From: Aphrophora alni
Lineage: Eukaryota > Arthropoda > Insecta > Hemiptera > Aphrophoridae
Assembly: GCA_963513935.1 (NCBI GenBank)
Contig: OY740776.1
Location: 13,313,745 to 13,377,744 of the forward strand
Reading direction: 5' to 3'
DNA: 64,000 bases
Below are positions 22,311 through 34,036 of this stretch, one piece after another. The translations under genes were made by a program, and so were the position numbers. The stretch's first letter is position 1. Each line of letters opens with the position of its first letter. A model generated the notes under the pieces. That model was not told the origin of the DNA and ran no database searches. It worked only from the letters and a program-made list of their open reading frames with translations.

Positions 22311-24645
22311 ATGTCATGTTGCTGTCTTAATTTTTGTGTCCAATATCGTGCTTACTTACAGATGGCAACAATGATGGAAGTTTGTCGAAAATTAATTTTC
22401 AGTTTTCAGTTTTCTAACGTGAAGATCAGTGAAAAAACTGATTTTTTTTTGCTAATATCTATAAATATATAAGTATGCATCAACTGTATTATTTATTCCG
22501 AATTTGTGGTCATAATTTTATATTAATTAACATGCACACAACTTTAGTTATATATTTAGATAAATTAATATTAATATTACATGTATATATTTTTAAACAA
22601 ACTATTATCACCATTAAAAAATCACTCAAAAAAAAGAAGTTTTCAAAAACAACTATATGAACATTTTTGTTTTGTTTTTTACCGAAACTAACGAACAAGC
22701 GTTTCTGGAGAGATAGCAATCTGTACCTTTTGTTTCGGTTCTCAGAAGCTACATTGAGCAAAGTTTGATCAAAGTCGCTGCAGCCGATATTGAGCGAATC
22801 ATAACCTTGTGTTTTTACCCTACGGCAACTATCCCCAATTTGTAGAGTTATCAAAACTGAAATAAATGTTTGCTGATAGGGCTAAACTATGTCACAAACT
22901 AAATTTAATTAAAATCGGTTCAATCGGTTGTACTGTAAAGCACTAGGCAGACAGACAGACATATTTAAAAAAACACATATTTTACTCATGACGCCTCAAA
23001 ACAGTTATATCCTAAAAAAACTCAACACATATTTTATGACCCATTAAATAAATTTTTTTGGGTCATTTATATATATGAAAATGTAAAATATTAGTGACAT
23101 AATTGGTGTTTTTGGGGGGAAGAGGTGTAGCCCCCCCCATAATGCAAATAAAAAGAAAAAAACGATATCTACTATTTGTTCAACGTCTAATTTTAATTGA
23201 CAAAATGTTAAGAAAACTGACTTCGGTTCACTTTTTTTATAATTGATATAAATCTTTACGGGCTATGAATTCAAAATGGCAGTAGATTTTGTAAAGGATG
23301 CGATCTATGACGAGAAAGACAAAAACACTCAGTTGTTAGAAAATAAAATTTTACTTTTTTATTTTCCATTTTCTCGCCTGACTAGGTAGGCAAAACAAAT
23401 GTGTATCAGTATTGCATAATCAACGCCTGAAATATCTACTACTTTTTGTTTCGCTACGTTGGCGTTGGGCAGTTATATTATTAACCAGTCTGCTGAACCA
23501 ATGTTTCTACTTATACAAAAGTGTTTGTAAATCCTTTCTCAGATTTTTATTTAAAGGTGGGGGGATTCGTTTACAGGGTTAATTTTTCCTTTTTGATCTT
23601 CCATTATGGAGTTATATTAAAAAAAAAATTGTTAGAGCAACCAACACTTTTCGTTTAGTGCTAGCACGTAAGAAATGTTATATAATAAATGTGTCCATCT
23701 CGATTCTAAATTGGACAGATCTGTCTTCTGTAATCTCTCAATCCCATTACAGTCGCTGATTGGACCATATTGTTAATTGGATCAATTTGATATAAGTATT
23801 GTGTTGTTTGTTGCCAAGGAAACGATGAGTATTGCAATTAAATATATAAAATGTACTAAATCCAAATAGAAAAATCCTTAGCTATACGATTTATAACCTT
23901 GACAATGTCAAATATAATATATTTTAAATGACATTTAATAAATTTAATCGATCTACAATTATCCATACAGAACTTCGATTATTGTTTTCAAAAGTATTTT
24001 AACCAACTACATTTCTATTTTCGTTGTTTGGTTTATTATTAGAGCTTATAAGAAGACGGTTAAAGTTATTCCTAACAATTTTATTTCAATTAACTTTTTT
24101 CTTTTTTTTTTTTTAAATTCACTTCATGTGTTTTACAGTTGAGAATATATTATATTACATTGACTTGTCATTTTATTTATGAAACGCTTAATTTTATAAG
24201 TTTGTTTTTGCGTTAAATATTGAACTGAAATTATTTAAATATCGCAAGTACATAATACTCGATACAATCCATCAAATATTGCAGACGTTGATAAATATGA
24301 AACTCAAATCCACATAAAGGCGCGCAAGCCATTATATTTTGAGAAGGAAAAGCCATTTGTCAACCACACATTGACAGACCTGAAACTACGAGGTGCCATT
24401 CGACCTCGAATCACGTATTGTCATAACAATATCAACATATACTAGTTTATTAAATTTGTAAAGTATATTTAAGCTCTGAAAATTCATTATATAGTGTAAA
24501 ATACGTTTTTTAAGGAACTGAAGGAGTGTTTTTATATTATAAAATATACTTGTAGTTAAGAAAAAGTTACGTGATTGGACAAAACTCAATTACGATTTTT
24601 GTTCCAAAATATCTGTCCTCTGAGAAAAGTAATTTTGGGAATAAC

Positions 24646-25085
24646 ACGAAATGGTTATTTTTTAAGTAAGAACCGTTTGCGCATAGCAACAGCGCAGGCT
24701 GTCACGTGACGCCCGCTCAAGGTTAGCCACTCTTGCCCAGTCCCCAACTATGCAGTCAGTTGATTTCATGTCTCTGTTGGTTCTATCGTAACATCACACT
24801 TTCATGGGTTTCCTAAACTGAAAGAATATCTTGGTGGAAAGCGATTTGAAAATGATGACGTGTTTGAAAGAAACTGTTACTAACTGGTTAAATGCTCAGG
24901 CGGCAGAGTTCTATGATGAGGGGATCCAAAAGCTAGTGCCACAAGTTAACAAATGCTTAGATATTCTTGGTGACTTTGTAGAAAAATAAAAATAAGTTCA
25001 TACTTAAGTTTTTGATACTTTTTTATATTCATAAATAAAATTGCTGTTACTCCACTTAAAAACGGTTCTTACTTAAAAAATGACC
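24646..25085 (+). mobile_element. Internally deleted mariner element
   Basis: Inverted ends of about 26 bases: TATTTTTTAAGTAAGAACCG at 24655-24674 and its complement at 25061-25080. Between them lie a short 5' part and only the last 64 or so codons of the transposase (24797-24989). It is a non-autonomous remnant, probably formed by internal deletion. The bases next to the ends no longer show a clear TA duplication. Confidence 0.8.
24797..24989 (+). pseudogene. Mariner transposase, C-terminal end
   Basis: Reads H-F-H-G-F-P-K-L-K-E-Y-L-G-G-K-R-F-E-N-D-D, then after a one-base frameshift K-E-T-V-T-N-W-L-N-A-Q-A-A-E-F-Y and D-E-G-I-Q-K-L-V-P, ending D-F-V-E-K and a TAA stop. This is the classic mariner tail: L-F-x-x-L-K-x-x-L-x-G-x-R-F followed by W-L-x-x-Q-x-x-x-F-Y-x-x-G-I-x-K-L and V-E-K. 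The whole DNA-binding and DD34D catalytic region is missing, so the fragment cannot act alone. Upstream it joins directly to the 5' end of the element. Confidence 0.88.
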
Positions 25086-26569
25086 CACGTATATTCGTCT
25101 GTCAGTTGTAATGTTCTGCTCAACAACCCAATCGAGCTGACTTATTTCAATTAAATTTTAAAGGCTAGAGATTTTTCTTATAGCAGCTACCCTTAAATTT
25201 TAAGTTATCAAAAAATTTAATATCCAAATATGGCATAAATATATATAGCCAAACCTATTGACGTGTATATTTCACAGCAAGATATGATTGTTGCAAAAAC
25301 TTTTAAAGTACATGTGTTATAAATAATAAACATTACCGTATCTTGACTATATACTATGAGACGATAATATTAAAACGTCAAATTAGCCTATTTATAGTCA
25401 CTTAGAAAGGTTTTTCTAGGTGACTATAGAGGGTGTTAAATAAGTCCCGAGACAGCTTAATACTTTTCAAACCAATACAGATAGAGCTAAAAAGCTTTGC
25501 ACATTGTAACCACTATCTTTACAGGGGGCGGCCAACAATGAGTATAGGAAATCTTAAATGAGAGCGTAGGTCGAGTTGTACATCGAATTAAAGGTCTTTA
25601 TGAGTAGAAAACAATAGGGCAAACCCGACCTCATAAGGTTCACCCTACCTAAAATAGTGTGGGTTTATAGTTCATATTAGCTACAACGTCAGGTATGTTG
25701 AAATAATGTTTACTAGATAGAGGTTATGAAATGAAAACTTTGTAAATCAATATCTGGCTTTAAAAACTATTTTTTAGTCTGCTCACTGTCTTTTATCCTC
25801 TTTCTTTATGGATTTTTTGCAAACAAAATAACCTCTGTAAAGTTGGGTTCGACCCGTGAATTGCCTTCTATGATTATTATTCAATAAACTTTTACAATTT
25901 TTCAAAATTTCAACAACTTCATAATACAATTTAAAATTGGATTTTTGTTACACACAGTACATGGCCCTTCGGTGAGCATGTCTTCGGTAATATCAAAGAC
26001 AAATCTTCATAATGTCTTGATTTGTTTTAAATTTTTTACTATCAAACGTTTCTTTGGTTAAAATACAATAATTTAATTTTGAATGAGGATGCATTATGTA
26101 TATTTTTCCGCACAAAACTGTTAATTTATAACTCACAACTACTTTCCGTGACCTCCACACAGTCCATTCTAAAACATTCCATTGTGAGTTCCTTAATTTA
26201 AAAAGTTTTTTCGTCGTTTCAAATTTCCACGTAACTCGAAACACAACTACTCAGTAATGTAACATGAATGATATTTATATGCTTTGCAGACTAAATTAAG
26301 TCAAAGTGCTTGAATGCAGAATGTGACAGCACTGCAATGACACACGTAGCAACCTAATTAAGTTTGTATACTCTTCTTTCTTTGTAATACCCAGAACTTA
26401 CATCTCTAAGGTAATTATATTACTCTAGCTTCATTTCAAATGTAAAATTCATATTTAATTCAAGACTTTTAGTGTTTTAACGAACGAGGGAAAATACAAT
26501 TATCAGTAGGTCAGTCTGAAGAGACAGAGGGATGGGAATTAAGGTAAAAGACTGTAAGTAGAGTTGTAC

Positions 26570-26815
26570 CACATTTTTTTTTCGTGTTGCTTAAAACCGA
26601 AAACTTCTCCGTCATCAACACCTCATAAAAAAAAGAAGAAAAGAAGTAAAATAAAGACTCCTTGAATACTTGTCAGGATCAAAAAAGAACAAAATTTGGT
26701 CAAGAAAGACTAATAGCATAGATTAAAGAGAAATTTCTAAACCAAGGCTACATGAAAACTTATAGGACCAGCTAGGTTCCCTTGGGATTACCAAGCCACT
26801 GTAACTGATTTGCTG
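26570..26815 (+). repeat. Interspersed repeat family B, copy 3
   Basis: Same order of blocks as 575-820, including AACAAAATTTGGTCAAGAAA and an end of CCAGCTAGGTTCCCTTGGGA type. It is the best preserved plus-strand copy. Confidence 0.55.
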
Positions 26816-27319
26816 AGGATAAATGAAGGAAAACAAAACTCATTTAAAGAAAATATGCAAAGGGACTGAAGGGAGGCCACTTAGAGGTCAATCACACGGC
26901 AATATATTGTTTTAAACAATAGTGTGGCAGCAACCCCATAATTTTAAGCTTTGGACAAATTTCCTAAACAACTTTCCCACATATCAAAATTGATTAAAAT
27001 TGGTCAACTCTTATGCACACTGCACGAAAGGGAGACATCATTCCAAAATCCACTTTTTTGACACAAAACCTATATTTCGACACGAAACTCGTATTAAATT
27101 GTTTGACCGTTAACATATATTGTGAGAAAACAAAAACATGAGTAACAGAAACACCCGCTAGTAGCGCTACAGTCGCGAGACAATACACATTATTTACTGA
27201 ACGTCAATCGGTAGTCACTTTCAAGTTTCTCATCTTCAATAGATATTCGATGTAATTACAACAATAAAAGTTGATGTTCGCCATTATATAATGCCCAACT
27301 GACTTACACTGTATCTTAC

Positions 27320-27441
27320 CTTCTTGGATAAGTGGTGGACATCCTTTAAACGAACGCAGTTGATTCAGCATCAACCTATAGGCTGCTCTCTTAGATCTAG
27401 GTCTGTACTGGTAACCAGGTGTCCAAAACAAAACTGAAGGT
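27320..27441 (-). CDS. Host gene exon 3
   Basis: A 122-base minus-strand exon with acceptor TTGTTATTGATTGCAG and donor GTAAGA (plus 27314-27319). It enters in phase 2 and leaves one base. The reading is P-S-V-L-F-W-T-P-G-Y-Q-Y-R-P-R-S-K-R-A-A and Y-R-L-M-L-N-Q-L-R-S-F-K-G-C-P-P-L-I-Q-E. It is the longest clearly coding exon here, open in one frame only across the whole acceptor-donor span, and basic in its middle part (R-P-R-S-K-R). No known domain was recognised. It joins in phase to 17694-17754. Confidence 0.68.
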
Positions 27442-28812
27442 CTGCAATCAATAACAACAAGAATAATAATAAAATATTTGCAGTGAAACTGATTTTTTTT
27501 TTAAATTGGTTTTAACGATTATCAACAAAATTTACCAAAATATAACCTATAACGACCTCAACATTGATCGCCACCTTCCGAAAATGCATAATTTGGAGTT
27601 ATTGATACAACTAAAACATTGTCCTATATTCTCAAAATAGGTTCTACCGATTTCGTTAAAACGTTCGTGAAATACAATTATTCAAAATCGTGTGCTAAAT
27701 TCCAAATAAAAGAACATTGAGGGTCAGGAAAATAATCACTGAAAACAATTTACATCTAGATCGACTACTGAGTTAACACACAGTCACCCCCTCCCTTCCT
27801 GCCTTTCTTCTACAGTCGTCATATTGATTTCTGACTAAATTAAGTTATACTACATTTTGGGATGTGCTAAAATTTTTGGTTCACATCTTGAAATCGCCAT
27901 ATTGGATTATAGTCACTTTTTAAATTTCAACACGGTGTTTTGATACATGATTCAACATTGTTTTTCACACCCAAGACCAGTGGTATAAATATTGGTTTAA
28001 AATCTATTACCTACCTCCATTTATTTACGAAAAACCAGAAGAAGTGAATGAAATATGACTTTTTTTCGAATACTGCAAATTTAATGTTTTAATTGTGTGA
28101 GACCCATGTAACTTTATTACTTTTTATCATTACTAATAAGTGTCTTGATTTCATATTAAAAAAATTAACCATTAAAAAGTTATTTTATGGTGTCTTGTGT
28201 GTTTTACAATATTTAGTTGATGAAAATTAAAGTCTAGTGCAGCAACATGGGTATCTCACAAATAAAAAATTTAATTTGCCATTTAAAAAAAGTTTAATTG
28301 CATACATTTCCTGTAGTTTTTTTTCTTGAATAACTGGAGACCAGTGAGGGATATACAAAAAATGTTTTATATCACTGAAATCTGGGATTAATACTATGTT
28401 TAATCATGTATATAATACACCATGTTGTCATTTAAAATAATTGACACAAATCCAATATGGTGACAGAAATTTTTAACACATCACAAAACGTCATATAAAG
28501 TGATCATACACAAACCTCATTTAGTCAGAAATCAATATGATGAAAACTGTGGAAAAAAGTAAAGGGAGGGAGGGACTTTATGATCATTCTTATATGTTAT
28601 AAAAGCGAAGGAAGCTGAGGCGCTATTTCAATATACAGGGTATTAGAAATGTATGTATAGGGCTTTATACATCTGGCTCTATTCAAATTAAAATAACATG
28701 TTAGATATTATTTCAATCATCTTAACCTATTATCTACATAGTGGGAAATGTATTTTTATTAAATAGAAAATCTTCAAAACATTTATAAAATGTTATTTCA
28801 AGTGAAAAATAT

Positions 28813-28894
28813 TCGAACTGGACTGGGAATTGAACCCAGGACTTTGGGCTTTACGCGCCAATGGTCTACCAACTGAGCTATTCTTAGTAGCTTC
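28813..28894 (-). repeat. tRNA-derived SINE head or tRNA pseudogene
   Basis: On the minus strand there is an A box TAGCTCAGTTGGTAGA, an anticodon-arm-like TTGGC-GCGTAAA-GCC, a perfect five-pair T arm (CTGGG/CCCAG) and a B box GGTTCAATTCC. The acceptor ends do not pair and the base before the would-be anticodon is C, not U, so it is not a working tRNA. A relative lies at 48211-48295. Confidence 0.65.
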
Positions 28895-29048
28895 CCAGCA
28901 CAGGGCGTACACTTCCTACTTGACATTGCTTTTCGCTGCAATTTTTGAGTTATCAAATTAATTACCCCATTAAAATGTGTTTGTCTCCTATATTTACAAA
29001 GAGAATGTATTTTTACCTTATTATTTTAACCCAGAACGTTACAATATA

Positions 29049-30141
29049 CAGGGTGTCCCACGAAGAGGTCACTATTTTAAAATTAATATGCCGTACATAT
29101 GGAACACTCTACAAACTTGAAACTTTACAGTTATGTTTCATAGATATGTAAAAAAATACCCTCTAGTTTCATTTGTTTATGGTCAATCAAAACAAAATGG
29201 CGGAATAACAAAATAATGGTACGTTTTCACCAAAATGATTTTTTCCCCATAAACATTACAATTTCTTTATTTGCAGATAACATGAATATTTGTAAAACAT
29301 AATAATAAAAATCACAGTAATAAATTATTAACTATCCACATTTGATCTAATTACAATAATTATATCTTTATACAGATTCTATTTGGTAAAATGTAGCTTC
29401 ATCTGAGAATACAATTCCTTCATACCACTCGGCATCTTTGTCAAGCTTTTTAATTACCTTCTAACAAAACTCCACTCATCTATCTGGTTCATCTTCCACC
29501 AGTCGGTGAACTAAATGTGTTTTAAATTTTGTTTTCTTCTTTTTCATGGCATTCTTTAGCTTTGTTATCCCAGTAGTGGATGAAGTCAATTAGGCCTGTT
29601 TGGAGATTTCATTAAAATAGCACATTCAAGCTCTTCATTTTCTGTTTTAGAAAATCTGTGGTATTTCTTTGAAACTCATTCAATTTCTAAAAGCGTATTT
29701 TTACATTTATCAATTGATATTATTGATGTAAGAACCACAATAGGGTAGATTATTTAAAAACCCCTTATTGCTTCATATTTATTTACAAAAGTAATAGCGC
29801 AAGAAGAACATTACACTTTTTGTTTAATTGAAAAATTTGTTTTATAATTTAGATAATAGATAAACTGATTGAACAGAACTATCAACTAAACAAAACAACA
29901 GCTGATCGAGATTTAGTAAACGGCAATGCAAATTTTAATTGCATTTCATTATGGGAGGAAATGGTTTTATCCAGATAAATTAATATCCTTTTTGTTTCGA
30001 TTGGTCATAGAAAATTTAAACTCTCTGGCATTTATTTTACATATCTATGTAACATAACAGTAAAGTGTCAAGTTTGTACATTGTTTCATATATACACAAT
30101 ATTAATTCAAAAATAGCTATCTTTTTCTTTTGATACCTGGT
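29049..30141. mobile_element. Mariner-like element with ~105-bp inverted ends
   Basis: The left end (29049-29150, starting CAGGGTGTCCCACGAAGAGG) is complementary, with mismatches, to 30036-30141. Shared blocks include TACATATCTATG, TAACA-TAAAGT-TCAAG and TATTAATT. TA flanks both ends, as expected for Tc1/mariner insertions. Inside, on the minus strand, lies a broken transposase (29360-29660). About 1.1 kb in all. Confidence 0.72.
29360..29660 (-). pseudogene. Broken Tc1/mariner-type (DDE) transposase
   Basis: Minus-strand reading, with stops and shifts: ... M-K-S-P-N-R-P-N ... H-R-L-V-E-D-E-P-D-R-stop-V-E-F-C, then D-K-D-A-E-W-Y-E-G-I-V-F-S-D-E-A-T-F. This follows the insect transposases of the type with R-V-E-F-C and F-S-D-E-A-T-F, where the D of F-S-D-E is the first catalytic residue. 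The second and third catalytic positions were not found. At least two in-frame stops rule out function. Confidence 0.7.
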
Positions 30142-31424
30142 TAAATATATAAGTATGTAAATATCTTACAGAATATTTGGTACAATAGCTTTTAGGTTTT
30201 TAATTTACAAAAGAATGTAAATATAAAAATTTGATGGTGAAAATCTTGATTAAATTATTATTTTCCTCGTTTCTTTGTGAATAGTAACACTCTTGTGAGA
30301 AGTCAACGAATAATGTTGTTTCGTTAGAATTTATTTTGTGAGAAATTTACTGCAGTATTTTATATCATTTGTTTTCATCGTACAAAATACTGCCATAAAT
30401 ACTAAGTTTAGTACGTTTTGGAAAAAAATAAAGTTTTTAAAAGTGAGCGATCAAGTTTTCCTGGCGATTTTAATTTCCCTGCAATATGATACACTGATAT
30501 CAGTAATTAATCGATACATGTTCAATTATAACAAATCAATTTCGTTCCATTTTGCTGAATACTTCTGAACTATCGATTTAAGAGACAATGACGATCAATA
30601 AAGCATGCCATTAGAAGCTCCATTTTTAATAAAATCTGTACAATTATTACTTCACCGAATCAAAACCCATTATACACTAAATACAATCTTTATAATAATT
30701 TTAAAATGAACGGTTACAAAGCACATTATTTATGTATAAACTTTGCAACGAAGGGATTGTGCAAGGAACTTTACAACTCCACTGTGTAAGTTAGTTGGGA
30801 ATAAATATACAGACTTTGTATTCTCAACTTTGAGTAAACAACTTGCACTCAAATATTTATCAGCTTGCTAACTTAACTTCTCTCAGAGAAATGGACAAAT
30901 TTCGTATTTAAAGTTTTAATTTGTGTTCTTGATAATAGCCCAGTCTTACTAGAATTTATTGACAGAAATTTGTTTCGATTGAGATATAGTTTACTCAAGC
31001 AGTTACCACCATTTTGTGTATACAAATTAATATACAACGTTTTGATATGATGGCCGAAAAATATCTTCTACTTTAAATAAAGTTAAACTTTTTTCCGGTT
31101 AATTCACCACAAGACTTGTTCATTTTTTTACGTTACCTATTCCAATAGCATAAAACTAAGTTAACGTATTTTTTTTTAAATATACCTGGATATCCGTCTT
31201 GTAACTCTTCTTTGTAGTATGTCAAAGTATATAAAAGTATACACACATACAAAACTTTTAAAAACAGTTGTCAATAAACCATGTTGTCAATGCGGTGTTT
31301 ACATGTCAACTGAAATATTCACAGTCGTTGTCCTCTTCGTCAAGGTTTATTGATAGGTAGATATTTGGGTATAATACAAACTATTTGATTTTAAATATAA
31401 TTGTCCATTGTGTTCACTTTGACA

Positions 31425-31650
31425 ATCCCGGGATTCCTAGCTGCATCTACAAATATTTTCACCTAGTCTTGGGTTAGATGACTCTAATTCATCTCTTCTA
31501 TCGGTTATATTTTGACCAACTCTCATTATTTTCCGACTCAGATGCTTTTAGAGTATTCAAGAAATAAGGGTCTTTATTTTATGTTTTTTCTTCTATTTTT
31601 TTAAGGCGGTGATTTTCGAGAGGTTTTTACCTTTAAACAACAAAAAAATT
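31425..31650 (-). repeat. Interspersed repeat family B, copy 4
   Basis: Reverse copy: AATCCCGGGATTCCTAGCTG at the left, GTCTTGGGTTAGAT, ACCAACTCTC, and TTTAAACAACAAAAAA at the right. Confidence 0.55.
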
Positions 31651-32479
31651 CCTTTATTTTTTTAGCGTTTTTTGCTCTTTATTTTATTCATTTTTTTAAT
31701 TTTAAGTTTTTGAAAATCAAAAAACATCAGTTTCCCGAAATTTACTTTTTGTTACTATCGACTTTTGCTTTTGTTTTTATTTTTTGTCTCTAAAACAGTG
31801 ATTAAAAAGCGTAAATAACCCAGTAAAAAAGAGAGGGAAAACTCATAAACCAGCAGAGATTTTGATGAAACATCGTTTCCGTATTATATCATTGAATCTA
31901 TATTAAAGATATACTAGTGGAAAGGTGTGCAATTTATTTAAACAGTTGTAATAAATAAATTCTTGAATGATGTATCAAGTTAGAAACTGTTTTGTATGAG
32001 TTTCTTTTTAGTTGTCTTTGATTTTGAATCCCAGATCAAGAATGATAAATTATGCAACGATACTACTTGCCTAAATGCTTCACATATTTTAGCTATGATA
32101 TAGAAAATGCATCATAATTTTTAATATTTATTTACATTGTATTTTTTTTAAATTAATACAAATCCAAAATAATATTTTTTTAAATCATTTCTAACTGTAT
32201 TCATTTATAAATAACTAACCTATAGCTAAAAATTTACAGGGCTTATTTATTTTTTTACATTTTTAATAGACAGTAATTATTTGAAATCAATATAACTTTG
32301 ACGTATTCCAAAGTTATTAACCTCAATAACTAACTAATTACGAAGTTATTTTGAGTTGCGATCGGATATATTGAATCAAACATTTATTATTTTAGATTTA
32401 TTTATAACCCAAATTCAAGATAAGCAACCCCCAAAAAACCAGCCTCTAACTCAGTTTTTGTACTTATATATTTAATTAT

Positions 32480-32725
32480 CCTCGGGTGGCCACTATAGCG
32501 AGTACAAGCGTGGTAATCCCGAAGCACCCTAGCTGAATCTACACCTTTTTCATGTAGTCTTGGGTTAGATCCCTCCCTTTCATTTTTCATCAGGTCTCTC
32601 TATTATCAAACTCTCGTTGTTTTCCAACTCTGATGCTATTAGTGTATTTAGGGGGTATTTATTTATATTTTTCCATCTTTTTTTTTTTTTTACAAGACGA
32701 TGATGACCAAACGGTTATTCGCCAA
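32480..32725 (-). repeat. Interspersed repeat family B, copy 5
   Basis: Reverse copy parallel to 31425-31650: GTAATCCCGAAGCACCCTAG, GTCTTGGGTTAGAT and AAACTCTCGTTGTTTTC, ending in a pyrimidine run and GATGATGACCAAACGG. Confidence 0.55.
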
Positions 32726-32849
32726 AAAAAATAAATAAATAAATAAATAAATAAATTAGTATTAAGGATATTATTCCAAGTATTGTTTATTTATATTTTT
32801 TTAATAAATTTATATAAAAATAAAGTAAATTATAAGTATAACTCGCAAA

Positions 32850-33100
32850 TAATAGAAATATACACTTTCCCAATTAAAAACAAGTTCATTGACATCGTGG
32901 TACTTACCCTGCCCCATCATAGAATGTAAAACTAGGAGATCCCGTAAGCGTAATCCCCAAAAGTTGGTTTCTTGGACCTTCAAGGAAATAATAAATTGTA
33001 TTGATAGATCAAAGTTTTCCTGTTGATTTATATATTTTGTGCGCAAAGTAATATTGGAATAAAAAGAAACTTAATTAATTCATTTATATAAAAGTTTTCG
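32850..33100 (-). repeat. Interspersed repeat family D, copy 4, overlapping a putative exon
   Basis: Matches the family D order in reverse: AACTTGTTTTTAA, the exon-like segment with its GTAAGTACC edge, CTTGAAGG and AAATTGTATTGATAGATCAA. It is the copy that contains the putative exon 32908-32977. Confidence 0.5.
32908..32977 (-). CDS. Putative host exon 2 inside a repeat copy
   Basis: A 70-base minus-strand segment with acceptor TATTTCCTTGAAG and donor GTAAGTACC. It reads P-R-N-Q-L-L-G-I-T-L-T-G-S-P-S-F-T-F-Y-D-G-A and has exactly the phases (in 1, out 2) needed to join 35402-35516 to 27320-27441. Without it those two exons are out of frame. However, the segment, including both splice edges, belongs to interspersed family D, whose other copies at 13.8, 19.5, 21.5 and 57.8 kb are degenerate. 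It may be an exonised repeat, or a host exon captured and spread by the element, or not an exon at all. Confidence 0.4.
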
Positions 33101-33803
33101 TGTTGCGCCATTTTCAAGAATTTTTCAAGTTATTTCCATTTTATCAGTTTTACTATTAATTTAGGTTCATTTTAAAATGAAATTAGTTCCGTTTCATCAA
33201 AATCAGTGCAGGTTTTACGTATTTACCATTGAAACTCTAATATCGGTTGTAATCGTATGTATACTCGACTTTGGAGGTTATTATAAAATTAAACAAGATA
33301 CCTGTAACAGGTAGTGTTACTTCAAAGACGTGATTAGGGATGAACAATGTGTTTAGTTAACCTTAATTTAACGGAAAACGCACCAACTCGACCGAACTCT
33401 ACTACCTCATAGAGTTTACTCAATGAAAGTACAGTTAATCGAGTTGGCATCAGTTGTGTTGCAATGCCTCCCATATCGCATGACTGGGTGAATGAAATTG
33501 CAACCAAGATTTACCGTTTGGTTACTCCCACACGAAGTGACATCGTCACAGATCTAAAAAAATTCCAATTATACCATAATTTTCTATGTTTCATTTTGGG
33601 TTGATTGATGTCAAAGATTATTTTTTTAAATTTTATTTCTGTATTTATTTTAATAACATGATTCCACTAAAAATTCATAATTCGTAAACGTATAGTCAGA
33701 ACACTACAAAATGTATATACAATATTTATTCTACTTTTTTACAGTGAATTCCGAAATTACAGATTTATATATAAAATGTTATAGTTTGATTGGTGTAGCT
33801 CGT

Positions 33804-33848
33804 GTATCACTGAAGAGGACGACCTTGTCGTTGAAACGCGTCTGATAC
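33804..33848 (+). ncRNA. Hammerhead-like motif, most complete copy (family F)
   Basis: Helix I GTATCA (33804-33809) pairs perfectly with TGATAC (33843-33848). The core CTGAAGA is at 33810-33816 with one extra base at 33817. Stem II is GACGAC (33818-33823) with GTCGTT (33827-33832) around a three-base loop. GAAAC starts at 33833. Helix III is the palindrome ACGCGT (33836-33841), and the cleavable GTC ends at 33842. All required positions except the extra base fit a minimal hammerhead. It stands alone, with no inverted partner nearby. Confidence 0.6.
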
Positions 33849-34036
33849 TTAGGCGTATTTTTTTGTGAGAATTGTGTTCTGTGTGTTTGTTATACTGTAC
33901 AGATTTATAGTTTGATAAAAGAGAAAAAATGTATTATCAATTTTGCATGTGTACTTTCACTCACCACTGAGTTATCCTACAAATTCGATTATTGGTGCAT
34001 TACGTTGCTCTTCATCGCAACATTCGTAAATGTGAA

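Larger units (their letters stand above)
17755..27319 (-). other. Long intron (9.6 kb) between exons 3 and 4
   Basis: Intronic to the minus-strand gene if the exon chain is right. It holds family D repeats (19240-19620, 21430-21720), a (TA)n run, a deleted mariner (24646-25085) and a family B copy. Elsewhere it is AT-rich with no supportable gene. A ~24-base block around AAAATGGCGGCCATTTTAAA at 19098-19120 recurs inverted at 22221-22245 and, as a variant, at 47365-47385. Confidence 0.5.

Noticed and set aside
22510..22854. 114-codon minus-strand frame
   Set aside because: The second half is low-complexity AT translation. It borders a degraded repeat with a GACAGACAGACA tail.
28813..28894. 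Functional tRNA gene
   Set aside because: The acceptor stem does not pair, the D stem is broken and U33 is missing; better explained as a SINE head or pseudogene.
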